Part shown: one piece after another, positions 9,226-18,604 of the stretch | How the letters are laid out: each line of letters starts with the position of its first letter | How positions within the stretch are numbered: position 1 is the stretch's first letter | NCBI RefSeq assembly: GCF_900156735.1 | Contig: NZ_FTOL01000002.1 | Location: 62,001 to 126,000, forward strand | DNA length: 64,000 nucleotides | Reading direction: 5' to 3' | DNA from: Chryseobacterium ureilyticum | GTDB lineage: Bacteria; Bacteroidota; Bacteroidia; Flavobacteriales; Weeksellaceae | Translations under genes and position numbers: made by a program | Notes under the pieces: model-generated | Told to the model about the DNA's origin: nothing | The model's input: only the letters and a program-made list of their open reading frames with translations | The model's database searches: none

Positions 9226-10518
9226 TTATAGTCTTGCATCAACTAAACTTCTATCAATACAAGCTTTAGTATCAAAAATAACACTATCTTTCTTTCTAAG
9301 TTTTTCAAAATCTAAGCTCAAAAACTCTTTATGAGAGACGGCAATGATAATAGAATCATATTTTTTATCTTTCGGAAGTTGATCAAGAATAGAAACACCA
9401 TATTCTTGTTGAACCTCTTGTTTATCAGCCCAAGGGTCAAATATATCCACTCCAATTCCATAGTCTTTTAATTCGTTATAGATATCAATTACTTTGGTAT
9501 TTCTAACGTCGGGGCAATTTTCTTTAAAGGTCACCCCTAAAATTAAAGACTGAGAGTCTTTAATAATATTACTTTTTGCAATCAATAACTTAACCACTTT
9601 AGAAGCTATGAACTTTGCAATTGAGTCATTTACTCTTCGACCAGATAGAATAACATCCGGGTGATATCCCAATTGCTCAGCTTTATGTGCAAGATAATAT
9701 GGATCTACAGATATACAATGTCCACCAACAAGACCTGGCTTATATTTAAGAAAATTATATTTTGTACCTGCAGCTTCTAAAACATCATTAGTATCGATTC
9801 CCATTCTATCAAATATTAATGCCAGCTCATTCACAAAAGAAATATTTACATCTCTTTGAGCATTTTCAATTGCTTTTGAAGCCTCTGCTACTCTAATACT
9901 TGGCGCTTTATGAGTACCTGCTGTAATAATTTTTTTATATAGATCGTCAATTTCCTGCGCTATTTCGGCAGTTGACCCGGATGTGACTTTCATTACGCTT
10001 GTTAAGGTATTGATTTTATCCCCGGGATTGATTCTTTCAGGAGAATATCCTACAAAAAAATCTTCGTTAAACTTTAATCCGGAATATTTTTCCAAAATCG
10101 GAACACATTCTTCTTCTGTACAACCAGGAAAAACAGTAGATTCAAATATAACAATATCTCCTTTCTTAAGAATTCCTCCCAACATCTTTGAAGCAGTAAG
10201 CAATGGATTCAAGTCTGGAGCATTATATTTATCAATAGGTGTAGGTACCGTTACAATAAAAACATTGCATCCGGTAATTTCATGAATATTATTTGATCCT
10301 ATATAGCCAATGGTTCCTTCTGATTCATTATAACGGTTTAAACAAAATTTAAGTTTATCTATATCCGCTTCTAATGTTGTATCATGACCATTATTAAGTT
10401 CATTAATTCTTTCTTTATTAATATCAAACCCCCAAACTGGGTAATGATGAGCAAACTCCAAAGACAAAGGTAATCCTACATATCCTTGTCCGATAATGGC
10501 TATATTATATGATTTCAT
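9226..10518 (-). CDS. UDP-N-acetyl-hexosamine/UDP-sugar 6-dehydrogenase (TviB/WbpA-like)
   Basis: A 430-residue member of the UDP-glucose/GDP-mannose dehydrogenase family. The NAD-binding motif IIGQGYVGLPL is at 8-18. The catalytic Cys268 sits in GGHCISVDPYYLAHKAEQLG. That stretch, with ILSGRRVND and the VYSPERINPGD-type segment (GYSPERINPGDK), matches WbpA/TviB-type enzymes, which oxidise UDP-GlcNAc to the uronic acid in two NAD steps. It lies between wza-like and wzc genes with gaps of 66 and 75 bp. A hexuronic acid is therefore probably part of the polysaccharide. Substrate (GlcNAc, ManNAc or GalNAc) is not certain. Confidence 0.87.
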   Translation of the reverse strand: MKSYNIAIIGQGYVGLPLSLEFAHHYPVWGFDINKERINELNNGHDTTLEADIDKLKFCLNRYNESEGTIGYIGSNNIHEITGCNVFIVTVPTPIDKYNAPDLNPLLTASKMLGGILKKGDIVIFESTVFPGCTEEECVPILEKYSGLKFNEDFFVGYSPERINPGDKINTLTSVMKVTSGSTAEIAQEIDDLYKKIITAGTHKAPSIRVAEASKAIENAQRDVNISFVNELALIFDRMGIDTNDVLEAAGTKYNFLKYKPGLVGGHCISVDPYYLAHKAEQLGYHPDVILSGRRVNDSIAKFIASKVVKLLIAKSNIIKDSQSLILGVTFKENCPDVRNTKVIDIYNELKDYGIGVDIFDPWADKQEVQQEYGVSILDQLPKDKKYDSIIIAVSHKEFLSLDFEKLRKKDSVIFDTKACIDRSLVDARL

Positions 10519-10584
10519 TCTTTTGTGATTCTTTCAAAAAATTAAATTAACACTTATATTTTTGGTAATTTAATTACTTTACTT

Positions 10585-11403
10585 TTATTTTTTAAATAAA
10601 CCTATAACAACAGCAATAGCTGTAACACCGATAGAAATAGCAGTCAGGTAAAGACCAGTATTAGGGTTCTGTCTTGATGCAATTTCTTTTGCTTTAGTTG
10701 ACTGAACAATGATAGCATCACCCTGTTTTAAGTTAAAAAACGGAGAATTAATTAAATTACCATCCTGTAAATTAATTCTGCCATGAGTAACTGTTCCATT
10801 TTCAGTCCTTATTACCAATACGTCTGACCTTTTTCCATACCCGGTTAAATCACCAGCAAGCCCCAGTGCATTCAGAATAGTCGCCTGTCCATTAGCAACC
10901 GTATAATCTCCTTGTCTGTTAACTTCCCCAAGTACTGTAACTTTAAAATTTGTAAGTCTAACACTTATAGTAGGGTTAATAACATATTGACTTACTTTTT
11001 CTCTTAATTCATTTTTTACATCAATCAGAGTTTTATCTTTTGTAGTAATTGTACCAATTATTGGAAAGTCTATATTACCATTATTATCTACAATATAAGT
11101 AGGTCCCGATATTGTTGTCATTCCTTGATTAGGTGTATTCCCCCCTGCATAGGTATTGGTTTGAATCATTTCAGAGGAAGAATAATTCTGATTAAACGGC
11201 TTTACTACATCCATATCTTTAGCAGTAATCATGATAACCAGCTGATCTCCTGCTTGAATGGTATTTCCAGAATTTTTCGCAGATGATTCAATAGCCACTT
11301 GTTCTATATTCTGCATATAATTTAAATCATTCTGAGCATTATCTTTAACCTTACATGATACTAATAAGAGTATAGAAAACAGTCCTAATATTCTACTTTT
11401 CAT
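10585..11403 (-). CDS. Wza-like polysaccharide export lipoprotein
   Basis: A 272-residue precursor. The N-terminus MKSRILGLFSILLLVSCKVK has a lipobox with Cys17 as the lipidated residue. A Poly_export domain follows (IQAGDQLVIMITAKDMDVVKPFN..., then IDFPIIGTITTKDKTLIDVKNEL), then an SLBB-type segment (FKVTVLGEVNRQGDYTVANGQATILNALGLAGDLTGYGKRSDVLVIR, here cited in part). A single C-terminal hydrophobic helix (LTAISIGVTAIAVVIGLF) could cross the outer membrane, as in Wza. It would form the outer-membrane export channel with Wzc. It lies 37 bp after the CapD-like gene and 66 bp before the dehydrogenase gene. Confidence 0.9.
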   Translation of the reverse strand: MKSRILGLFSILLLVSCKVKDNAQNDLNYMQNIEQVAIESSAKNSGNTIQAGDQLVIMITAKDMDVVKPFNQNYSSSEMIQTNTYAGGNTPNQGMTTISGPTYIVDNNGNIDFPIIGTITTKDKTLIDVKNELREKVSQYVINPTISVRLTNFKVTVLGEVNRQGDYTVANGQATILNALGLAGDLTGYGKRSDVLVIRTENGTVTHGRINLQDGNLINSPFFNLKQGDAIIVQSTKAKEIASRQNPNTGLYLTAISIGVTAIAVVIGLFKK

Positions 11404-11440
11404 ATTTTAAAATTGTACAAATATACATTTATATTTTTTC

Positions 11441-13369
11441 CTATTTATCCAAAACCTCGTAGATCGAATTATTACTTATGAATTCTGGTACAATCAGTTT
11501 TAGAATCTTAACAACTTCTACTTTTTCCTGCATTATAGAAGCTTCTGTTATATGATTCACCAGACGTTCTATTTCCGAAAACGACATCGTAGGATCTTTA
11601 GAAATCATAATTTTTTCATTATGTGTTGGAAGAGTTTTTGCATTATCACTTAACAACTCCTCGTATAATTTTTCTCCGGGTCTTAACCCTGTATAAATAA
11701 TTTTGATATCAATATTAGGTTCAAAACCTGACAATTTGATCATCCTTCTTGCAAGATCAAGAATTTTCACTGGTTCACCCATATCGAAAACAAAGATCTC
11801 ACCTCCCTGCCCCATAGTTCCAGCCTGAAGAACCAATTCACATGCTTCAGGAATAGTCATAAAATATCTTACAATATCAGGATGGGTAATCGTAACCGGT
11901 CCTCCTGCTTCAATTTGTTTTTTAAAATGAGGAATAACAGACCCATTTGATCCTAATACATTTCCAAATCTTGTTGTAATAAATTTTGTTGTGTTTCCTT
12001 CAGCATGTTGTAAAGACTGAACAAATAATTCAGCTGCTCTTTTGGATGCTCCCATTACATTAGTAGGATTTACCGCTTTATCTGTTGAAATCATTACAAA
12101 TCTGTTTACCTTGTAACGACTGGATAAAACAGCAATATTCTTTGATCCTAAAACATTTACGCGAATTGCTTCATTTGGATTATCTTCTACAAGAGGAACG
12201 TGCTTATAAGCTGCTGCATGATATACCATGGAGAAGTTGTAAGCCTGAAATAATGGTTCTACTCTATGAATATTGGAAACATCTGCTAATACAAATTTAA
12301 ATCTGATATGAGGAAACTTTTCCTTCATTTCAAGCTCAATATCATATAAAGGTGTCTCAGCTTGATCTAAAACAACAATTAAAGATGGTGTAAACTGAGC
12401 AACTTGTCTTATAATTTCACTACCAATAGATCCTGCCCCCCCTGTAACTAATACATTCTTACCATAATGCCTGCTCTTTACCTCTTCGTTCTCAATCTTA
12501 ATAGGTTTTCTGTTAAGAAGGTCTTCAATTTGAAGGTTTCTAATGGAACCTCCTAAATCACTATCTCTTAACTTTCGTACCGAAGGGGCTTTAAAAACAT
12601 TTAGGTCTTTTTCAAGAAATAGATTTACCCAAGAATTCATTTCATTTTTGGACATCATTTCCTTTACGATAATTACCCCATCAATGACAAGGTCCTCTTT
12701 TGTATTTTGTTCAATTCTTTCTTTTGTATAAATTGGCTTGCCTAGAAGTGATGCTCTTTTTGAATCTGATCTTTGAGTCAAAAAGCCTACTACATGATAA
12801 GGAAGATTAGGGTTATCTAAAATGGCTCGTGCAATTGCTATGGACTGTTCATCAATCCCTAATACTAAGATTCTTTTTTTCAAAGCACTTCTTCTGTATT
12901 CTCTTACGATATGAAAAAATTCTTTAACATAAAGCCTGAAAAGAAATAACCCCATAAAGGATATAACAAAGTACAGAACAAGGTAAGGTGTTAAAATAAA
13001 CTTTCCACCTGTAATCCAAAAATACGCCACATTAATTGTAGCAACGACAAACATTGTACAAAAACATGATACAAAAAGTTTAAAAAGATCTATAAAAGTA
13101 GAATGTCTGATAATCCCAGCATAGGTCTTAAAAACATACATAAAAACTGTGTTTATCAATATAATAAAAGCAAAAACAACGCTTTTATCACTATGATAAA
13201 CAAATTCTCTTTGAGTAATTTTCTCTATTATATATGTAGAAAGAAATAAAGATACTACAAGAATAATAATATCTATTATTAGTATAATCCACCTAGGAAG
13301 ATACCTGACATCTGAGAGATTGACAACATTATCTCCTCCGAATATTTTTTTTCTGAAAGAATTATACAT
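11441..13369 (-). CDS. PglF/CapD/FlaA1-like membrane UDP-GlcNAc 4,6-dehydratase
   Basis: A 642-residue protein. Four membrane helices occupy about residues 25-150, then a first Rossmann-like domain (KKRILVLGIDEQSIAIARAI). The SDR domain opens with VTGGAGSIGSEIIRQ near 305. Active-site segments are YHAAAYKHVPLVEDNP and STDKAVNPTNVMGASKR. Met replaces the usual catalytic Tyr (MGASK), which is the known trait of the long FlaA1/WbpM/PglF dehydratases. It makes UDP-4-keto-6-deoxy sugars at the inner membrane. The next gene upstream is a PglE-like aminotransferase, the natural next step. A flavobacterial promoter box lies about 80 bp upstream. Confidence 0.9.
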   Translation of the reverse strand: MYNSFRKKIFGGDNVVNLSDVRYLPRWIILIIDIIILVVSLFLSTYIIEKITQREFVYHSDKSVVFAFIILINTVFMYVFKTYAGIIRHSTFIDLFKLFVSCFCTMFVVATINVAYFWITGGKFILTPYLVLYFVISFMGLFLFRLYVKEFFHIVREYRRSALKKRILVLGIDEQSIAIARAILDNPNLPYHVVGFLTQRSDSKRASLLGKPIYTKERIEQNTKEDLVIDGVIIVKEMMSKNEMNSWVNLFLEKDLNVFKAPSVRKLRDSDLGGSIRNLQIEDLLNRKPIKIENEEVKSRHYGKNVLVTGGAGSIGSEIIRQVAQFTPSLIVVLDQAETPLYDIELEMKEKFPHIRFKFVLADVSNIHRVEPLFQAYNFSMVYHAAAYKHVPLVEDNPNEAIRVNVLGSKNIAVLSSRYKVNRFVMISTDKAVNPTNVMGASKRAAELFVQSLQHAEGNTTKFITTRFGNVLGSNGSVIPHFKKQIEAGGPVTITHPDIVRYFMTIPEACELVLQAGTMGQGGEIFVFDMGEPVKILDLARRMIKLSGFEPNIDIKIIYTGLRPGEKLYEELLSDNAKTLPTHNEKIMISKDPTMSFSEIERLVNHITEASIMQEKVEVVKILKLIVPEFISNNSIYEVLDK

Positions 13370-13447
13370 TGTCTTTATTTGTGTTCATATATTATTAGTA
13401 CGGTACAAAACCTTTATTAAGTTAATCATTAATCTTAGGCATTCCTG

Positions 13448-13455
13448 CAAAATTA
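13448..13455 (-). promoter_or_regulatory. Promoter -7 box for the capD-wza-wzc operon
   Basis: On the minus strand the octamer reads TAATTTTG, a match to the flavobacterial TANNTTTG -7 element. It lies about 80 bp before the ATG of the CapD-like gene. A TTTG occurs upstream but at a shorter spacing (14) than usual. It suggests the export and sugar genes may be transcribed apart from recX and the PglE-like gene. Confidence 0.45.
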
Positions 13456-13497
13456 AAATAAAATTTCATCAAACTGCTAAATCTAAATAAAATAAAT

Positions 13498-14634
13498 CTA
13501 GACTCTGATATCTGTCAATAAATCTCTTATTTTACTTTTGCTTTCATCAGTCAGATTAGTGCCTGATGGTAAACATAAACCCTTGTCAAAAAGTATACCA
13601 CAAAGATTATTACCAAAAAATTTATATCCACCAAACAAAGTCTGCAGATGCATTGGCTTCCATAAATATCTGGTTTCTATATTATTTTCAATAAATATTT
13701 TTTTGAGTTTTTCTTTTGTAATCTGGTAATTATTTTCTTCAATTGTAATTGTATTCAGCCAGTAATTGGAATAGAAGTCATCATTGGGTTCTGCAAAAAG
13801 ATCAATTTCATCATAATTTTTAAAAATTTCATTATAAAAACTATGATTTTCTCTCCTTTTTAATATCCTATCTTCCAAAACTTCCATCTGCCCACGACCA
13901 ATTCCCGCGGAAATATTACTCATTCTGTAATTATATCCTACTTCTGAATGACTATAATAGTCTCTATTTTCTTTTGCCTGCGTTGCAAGATAAAGTGCCT
14001 TATCTGTAAGCTGTTGATTTCTCGAGATAAGTATTCCTCCTCCAGAAGTTGTAATAATTTTATTCCCGTTAAAACTTATAATTGACAAATCACCAAAAGT
14101 TCCACAGGGTCTATCTTTATACTTACTGCCTAAAGCTTCCGCACTATCTTCAATGATAGGAATTTCATATTTTTTGGCTATTTCTGTAATCTCATCCACC
14201 ATAAATGGCATTCCGTAGAGAGATACTGCAATAATAGCTTTCGGTTTTTTACCTTGTTGCAAACAATATTTAATGGCATCCTCTAAAGCATTAGGACACA
14301 TATTCCAGGTAGAAGCTTCACTGTCTATAAAAACAGGAATAGCATTTTGATAAAGGACAGGGTTAGCAGAAGCGACAAAAGTGAAAGATTGGCATAAAAC
14401 AAAATCTCCTTCTTTAACATCCAACAATCTCAAGGCAATATGTATTGCTGCAGTGCCGGAAGACAGAGCTGTTACAAATGAATCATACCCAAGATAATCT
14501 TCAATAGTTTTTTCAAATGCATCTATATTTGAACCATATTGAGAGATCCAGTTGGTATCAAATGCATCTTGTATATATTTCAATTCACTTCCTCCCAGGT
14601 GTGGAGGTGATAGCCAGATCTTTTCCCCTTGCAA
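13498..14634 (-). CDS. DegT/DnrJ/EryC1/StrS aminotransferase, PglE-like
   Basis: A 378-residue PLP enzyme. It begins with IWLSPPHLGGSELKYIQDAFDTNWIS-type sequence, cited in part, as in PglE/PseC-type UDP-4-keto-6-deoxy-sugar aminotransferases. The Schiff-base lysine is K192 in IISFNGNKIITTSGGG. EDSAEALGSKYKDRP is the cofactor segment. It would turn the PglF product into UDP-4-amino-4,6-dideoxy-GlcNAc. The only start that leaves the conserved N-terminus intact is a TTG at 14634. No ATG or GTG lies between it and the in-frame stop about 20 bp upstream. The gene follows recX by 22 bp and is probably translated from the recX mRNA. No PglD-type N-acetyltransferase is adjacent. Confidence 0.88.
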   Translation of the reverse strand: MQGEKIWLSPPHLGGSELKYIQDAFDTNWISQYGSNIDAFEKTIEDYLGYDSFVTALSSGTAAIHIALRLLDVKEGDFVLCQSFTFVASANPVLYQNAIPVFIDSEASTWNMCPNALEDAIKYCLQQGKKPKAIIAVSLYGMPFMVDEITEIAKKYEIPIIEDSAEALGSKYKDRPCGTFGDLSIISFNGNKIITTSGGGILISRNQQLTDKALYLATQAKENRDYYSHSEVGYNYRMSNISAGIGRGQMEVLEDRILKRRENHSFYNEIFKNYDEIDLFAEPNDDFYSNYWLNTITIEENNYQITKEKLKKIFIENNIETRYLWKPMHLQTLFGGYKFFGNNLCGILFDKGLCLPSGTNLTDESKSKIRDLLTDIRV

Positions 14635-14656
14635 GCTTTTTGTGTTTGTTTTTTAA

Positions 14657-15115
14657 TCAGTCAAAAATATCATTTATTTTCTCATATTCAAAGCCTCTGC
14701 TCATCAAATATTTTATTGTCTTTGATTTTCGTTGATATTCCTGTAATCCTTTTTGTTTGGACGAATAATCTTCGTAAATTCTCTGAATTGTCTTAAAATA
14801 ATCCTCTTCATATATTTCATCAAAACACATATTCATGAGTTTTTCAGAGATCTGTTTCTGCTTAAGATTCATTTTAATCTTATTTCGTCCCCAATGTTTG
14901 ATGTAAAACTTTCCTCTGATGTAGCTTCTTGTAAACCTTTCTTCATTAAGGTAGTTTTCTTTCATCAGATAAAGAATGATTTCTTCTTTTGCTTCATCAA
15001 TCAACAAAAACTCTTTCATTTTCTGTTCTACCTCTGCATGACAACGATCTTGGTACACACAATAGTTAACCAGTTTCAATTTAATTTCTTCAAAAGTAAA
15101 AGACTTCTTTTCCAT
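14657..15115 (-). CDS. recX: Regulatory protein RecX
   Basis: A 152-residue protein made of three-helix RecX repeats: YCVYQDRCHAEVEQKMKEF, then EEIILYLMKENYLNEERFTRSYIRGKF and the charged HWGRNKIKMNLKQKQISEKL. That last segment matches the family signature W-G-x-x-K-I-x-x-x-L. RecX binds RecA filaments and limits recombination. It is unusual only in context: recA is not adjacent, and an aminotransferase gene for polysaccharide synthesis follows 22 bp downstream. A terminator-like hairpin separates it from glyA. Confidence 0.88.
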   Translation of the reverse strand: MEKKSFTFEEIKLKLVNYCVYQDRCHAEVEQKMKEFLLIDEAKEEIILYLMKENYLNEERFTRSYIRGKFYIKHWGRNKIKMNLKQKQISEKLMNMCFDEIYEEDYFKTIQRIYEDYSSKQKGLQEYQRKSKTIKYLMSRGFEYEKINDIFD

Positions 15116-15121
15116 ATGGAT

Positions 15122-15152
15122 AAAAAAAGAATGAGCTTACCGCCCATTCTTT
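15122..15152 (-). terminator. Intrinsic terminator of glyA
   Basis: On the minus strand AAAGAATG pairs with CATTCTTT around an 11-nt loop and is followed by a run of T. It lies between the glyA stop and the recX start, so recX needs its own promoter or read-through. Confidence 0.65.
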
Positions 15153-15173
15153 ATATGATATTATATTCTATTA

Positions 15174-16439
15174 TTAGTAGTTGAATAATGCTTTTCCTTC
15201 CATTAATTCATTAACTTTCTTTCTTACAGATGTAAGAACTTCTTCGTTTTTGATATTATCTACAACTTCAGAGATTAATTCTGCGATAGTATCCATATCA
15301 TTTTCTTTAAGTCCTCTTGTTGTAATTGCCGCAGTTCCTAATCTGATACCAGATGTAGTGAACGGAGATTTATCATCGAAAGGAACCATGTTTTTATTAC
15401 AAGTAATATCAGCAAGTACTAGTGCTTTTTCAGTTTCCTTACCGTTTACTCCTTTATTTCTAAGATCTACAAGCATTAGGTGATTATCTGTGCCACCGCT
15501 CACAATATCAAATCCTCTATCGATCATCGCTTTTGATAATGCCTGAGCATTAGCTTTAACCTGTTTTGCATAAGTTTCAAACTGCCCGTCTAAAGCTTCA
15601 CCGAAAGCAACTGCTTTACCAGCGATCACATGTTCTAGTGGTCCACCCTGAATTCCTGGGAATACAGCACCATCCAATACCTGGCTCATCATTTTAGTTT
15701 CTCCTTTTGGAGTTTTGTGACCATAAGTATTTTCAAAGTCTTTCCCCATCATGATCATACCACCTCTAGGACCTCTTAAAGTCTTGTGAGTAGTAGTAGT
15801 TACTACGTGGCAGTGCTCAAATGGAGAGTTTAATAATCCTTTTGCTACTAAACCTGCCGGGTGTGCGATATCTGCCCAAAGTGTAGCTCCGATTTCATCT
15901 GCAATCTCTCTGTATTTAGCATAGTCAAGGTCTCTTGAATAAGCAGAGAAACCAGCAATCATCATTTTCGGTCTTTCTCTTAAAGCAACTTCTCTCATCT
16001 GATTGTAATCAATAAGACCAGTTTCTCTTTCTACTCCGTAAGAAACCACTTCATATTGAATTCCTGAAAAGTTAACTGCAGAACCGTGAGTAAGGTGTCC
16101 TCCCATTGAAAGGTCCATCCCCATAATTTTATCTCCAGGTTTCAAAACTGCAAGATAAATGGCTGCGTTCGCCTGAGAACCGGAATGTGGCTGTACGTTC
16201 ACATAGTCTACTCCGAAAAGTTCTTTTGCTCTGTTGATCGCCAATGTTTCAACCTCATCTACGACTTCACATCCTCCGTAATATCTTTTCCCGGGATATC
16301 CTTCAGCATATTTATTTGTCAGTACACTACCCATTGCTTTCATTACATTTTCAGAAACAAAATTTTCTGATGCAATAAGTTCTAATCCATGAGTTTGTCT
16401 TTGTCTTTCCTTTTCAATCAGGTCGAAAATAATATCCAT
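15174..16439 (-). CDS. glyA: Serine hydroxymethyltransferase
   Basis: With the ATG at 16439 the protein is 421 residues and begins [20 protein letters not shown] followed by LIASENFVS, the universal SHMT N-terminus. A longer frame to 16472 adds 11 residues outside the family. The PLP lysine is in [15 protein letters not shown]. The segments [21 protein letters not shown] and [11 protein letters not shown] (in part) also match. It interconverts serine and glycine with tetrahydrofolate in the cytoplasm. It stands alone, with a terminator downstream. Confidence 0.97.
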   Translation of the reverse strand: MDIIFDLIEKERQRQTHGLELIASENFVSENVMKAMGSVLTNKYAEGYPGKRYYGGCEVVDEVETLAINRAKELFGVDYVNVQPHSGSQANAAIYLAVLKPGDKIMGMDLSMGGHLTHGSAVNFSGIQYEVVSYGVERETGLIDYNQMREVALRERPKMMIAGFSAYSRDLDYAKYREIADEIGATLWADIAHPAGLVAKGLLNSPFEHCHVVTTTTHKTLRGPRGGMIMMGKDFENTYGHKTPKGETKMMSQVLDGAVFPGIQGGPLEHVIAGKAVAFGEALDGQFETYAKQVKANAQALSKAMIDRGFDIVSGGTDNHLMLVDLRNKGVNGKETEKALVLADITCNKNMVPFDDKSPFTTSGIRLGTAAITTRGLKENDMDTIAELISEVVDNIKNEEVLTSVRKKVNELMEGKALFNY

Positions 16440-16588
16440 TTTACTTTTAGTTTTTGAAATTTTCCACCCCAAATGTACGGAATTTTCGTTGAGATTTTAG
16501 CATTGAAAAAGATGATTTTTAAAGCAAAAAAAGAATTAATTCAAATTAATTTCTCAATTTATTCTGAATTTTTCATCAATGTTTTGTT

Positions 16589-17494
16589 TTAGAAATCTTC
16601 TTCGGAAAGTTCCTTATTAACCATTGCACCTGTAAAGTTACCTTGTGCAATAGCGTTTGCTACAGACCTCATCATAGTTATATTATCACCACAGGCAAAA
16701 ATTCCGGGAACGGTTGTTTTTTGCATAAAATCAACTTTGATATATCCCTGTTCTGTTAGTTCGCAACCTAAGTTTTCTGAAATATTGATGTTTTGCTCAA
16801 AAGGAACTTTGGCATATAATGCTTTTAAAGAAACAGCATTTCCGTTTTTAAAAATAATCTGTTGAATCTGTCCATTTTCATGTTCTATTTTTTCAATTTC
16901 AGCTTCATTAAGATTAATATTATTATGCTTCAGTTTTTCAATTTGTTCACCGTTCAGTTTAGTTTTCCCATTGGTAAATAAGGTTAAGCTTTTGGTCATA
17001 TTAAAAATCAATTTTGAAAATTCGTATGCCATATCGCCGTCAGCCAAAATTCCTGTTACTTCATTTTTCACTTCATATCCATGGCAATAAGGACAATGTA
17101 ATACAGAAATTCCCCAACATTCTGCAAATCCAGGAATATCCGGCATGATATCTTTCACTCCGGAAGCAAAAATTACTTTTCGTGCCTGGAATTTTTCTCT
17201 ATTGGATATTTCAACTTCAAAACTCTCAATATTTTTTATTACAGAAACAACTGTTCCTTCATAAAATTGAACTGTTTGATATTTTTCCACATCTTTTTTA
17301 GCCAACTCACTAATTTCTTTTGGAGTTTTCCCGTCATGCGTTACAAAATTATGCGAATGAGGAGTCTGCCTGTTGCAAGGTTTTCCGTTATCAATAATTA
17401 AGATATTTCTGAGGGATCTACCCAATGCCATTCCTGCTGATAAACCTGCGTAGCTTCCACCTATGATAATAACATCAAAATTTTTATTTTCCAT
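16589..17494 (-). CDS. Thioredoxin-reductase-like FAD/NAD(P) oxidoreductase with CPYC active site
   Basis: A 301-residue two-domain flavoprotein. FAD binding is shown by IIIGGSYAGLSAGMAL at about 9-24 and by GIFACGDNITMMRSVANAI near the end. The redox motif is LHCPYCHGYEV at about 134-144, the CxxCHGYE form found in TrxR-like proteins and in GliT/HlmI-type dithiol oxidases; classical TrxR has CATC. The NAD(P) region between is poorly conserved and lacks a clear GGGxSA motif (GILADGDMAYEFSK stands there), so the electron partner is unsure. It stands alone, read away from an IS element. A good promoter lies 30-60 bp upstream. Family is firm; substrate is unknown. Confidence 0.8.
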   Translation of the reverse strand: MENKNFDVIIIGGSYAGLSAGMALGRSLRNILIIDNGKPCNRQTPHSHNFVTHDGKTPKEISELAKKDVEKYQTVQFYEGTVVSVIKNIESFEVEISNREKFQARKVIFASGVKDIMPDIPGFAECWGISVLHCPYCHGYEVKNEVTGILADGDMAYEFSKLIFNMTKSLTLFTNGKTKLNGEQIEKLKHNNINLNEAEIEKIEHENGQIQQIIFKNGNAVSLKALYAKVPFEQNINISENLGCELTEQGYIKVDFMQKTTVPGIFACGDNITMMRSVANAIAQGNFTGAMVNKELSEEDF

Positions 17495-17523
17495 GTTTCG
17501 GTTGAGATTAAATTTTATACCTA

Positions 17524-17553
17524 CAAAGGTAAAACAAAACTCAACTAACGCAA
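17524..17553 (-). promoter_or_regulatory. Promoter of the thioredoxin-reductase-like gene
   Basis: On the minus strand TTG (17553-17551), a 19-nt spacer and TACCTTTG (17531-17524) fit the flavobacterial TTG-N17..23-TANNTTTG promoter. The -7 box lies 30 bp before the ATG. An imperfect dyad, CAACTAA (17542-17548) and TTAAGTTG (17554-17561), covers the -33 element and could be an operator. Confidence 0.6.
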
Positions 17554-17582
17554 TTAAGTTGCAATAAATTTTATGTATTATT

Positions 17583-17590
17583 TTAATTTA
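17583..17590. repeat. Left target-site duplication of the IS982 element
   Basis: The 8 bp TTAATTTA directly precede the left inverted repeat and recur exactly at 19025-19032, just after the right inverted repeat. Confidence 0.85.
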
Positions 17591-17675
17591 ACCCGTTGTG
17601 TATTATGAATGTAAAGAAATAAGTTGTTCATTCGATTGAAATTCAGCAAATTGTTTTTAACACAAAACATTTACA

Positions 17676-17909
17676 ATGAACAACTTAATTGCAAATTACG
17701 AAAGAATTTTGGAGGTTTTACGGGAAATTTCAGATGAAACACTTTTATCTTACCAGAGACGTATTCCCAAAATGAAGGATTTAGAGGTTGTAAGCCTCGT
17801 CTTGACTGCCGAATATATGGGGATTGACAGCGAAAATCATCTGTTCCGCCAACTTTCTGGTCTTATAAGCGAGAAGATAGAGCGGAGTGTTTACAATCGC
17901 AGAAAGTGA
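17676..17909 (+). pseudogene. IS982 transposase, N-terminal fragment
   Basis: The 77 codons from the ATG give MNNLIANYERILEVLREISD, then LEVVSLVLTAEYMGIDSENHLFRQL and ERSVYNRRK. This is the DNA-binding N-terminal region of IS982-family transposases, which usually have about 290-300 residues. The frame stops where NRR(R/K) would continue into the catalytic domain. The first catalytic Asp region is missing. Confidence 0.85.
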
Positions 17910-17938
17910 AAATTATATTTGAATTACATGTTGTGTTG

Positions 17939-18529
17939 TTAATTCGGATTGAACTGAATATTGAAATTCTTTAAATAATCCTCTATTGGTTCCATTCCCA
18001 TTTCTTTCCTTCTTTCGTTCACAGTTTCAGGATTCTCTAATTTATACAATTTACCATTTTCTATTTGTGAACCATATATTTGGGGGTTTCCTTCGTCCAT
18101 TAAAATCCTATCTTTCATCAATGCATATTGTTGTTTAGATAAGTCTCCATTTTCAACCGCTTTCTCTATTTGTGGAAAATACTTTTTTCTGATTTCTTTA
18201 GTACTATGTTGCAGTCCCAACCAGATTGCATCCATTTGTTTTTGACCTACTTCCTTTAATGTTGGCATACCACACTTTTCAATAATGCTAATCACTAATT
18301 CTTGATTCCTATGGTCTTCTTTAGCATATTTGATGAGATCGTTTGATTTTCTAATCTTTTGGTCACTTTCTAAAACTTCGCTCAAGATTTGATGTTTTTT
18401 GCTGCAATCGACTTCAATAATATCTACTGAACCTACATAGACAAATTTATCCTTATTCACATAAAGGAATATTGATATCATTAAAACAAGAGCGGTTAAT
18501 ATGCTAAATAATATTTTTTTTATTTTCAT
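17939..18529 (-). CDS. DUF6624-like protein, cargo of the IS982 element
   Basis: With the ATG at 18529 the protein is 196 residues: MKIKKILFSILTALVLMISI is a signal or membrane anchor and the rest lies outside the cytoplasm. An upstream ATG at 18553 adds 8 residues without a better signal. The body carries a DUF6624-type series: DQKIRKS, QELVISIIEKCGMPTLKEVG, AIWLGLQHSTKEIRKKYFPQ, ALMKDRILMDEGNPQIYGSQ and PIEDYL near the end. The function of DUF6624 is not known to me. It lies antisense between two transposase fragments, so it was gained inside an insertion sequence. It has no gene partner. Recognition of the family is good; any role, for example in immunity or envelope stress, would be a guess. 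Confidence 0.75.
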   Translation of the reverse strand: MKIKKILFSILTALVLMISIFLYVNKDKFVYVGSVDIIEVDCSKKHQILSEVLESDQKIRKSNDLIKYAKEDHRNQELVISIIEKCGMPTLKEVGQKQMDAIWLGLQHSTKEIRKKYFPQIEKAVENGDLSKQQYALMKDRILMDEGNPQIYGSQIENGKLYKLENPETVNERRKEMGMEPIEDYLKNFNIQFNPN

Positions 18530-18604
18530 TTCTATTTTTGTGTCATATCCCAAAATAGATTGACCATTTTTGGTTAAAGATTAATTGTAAAAATAGGAAT
18601 TATT

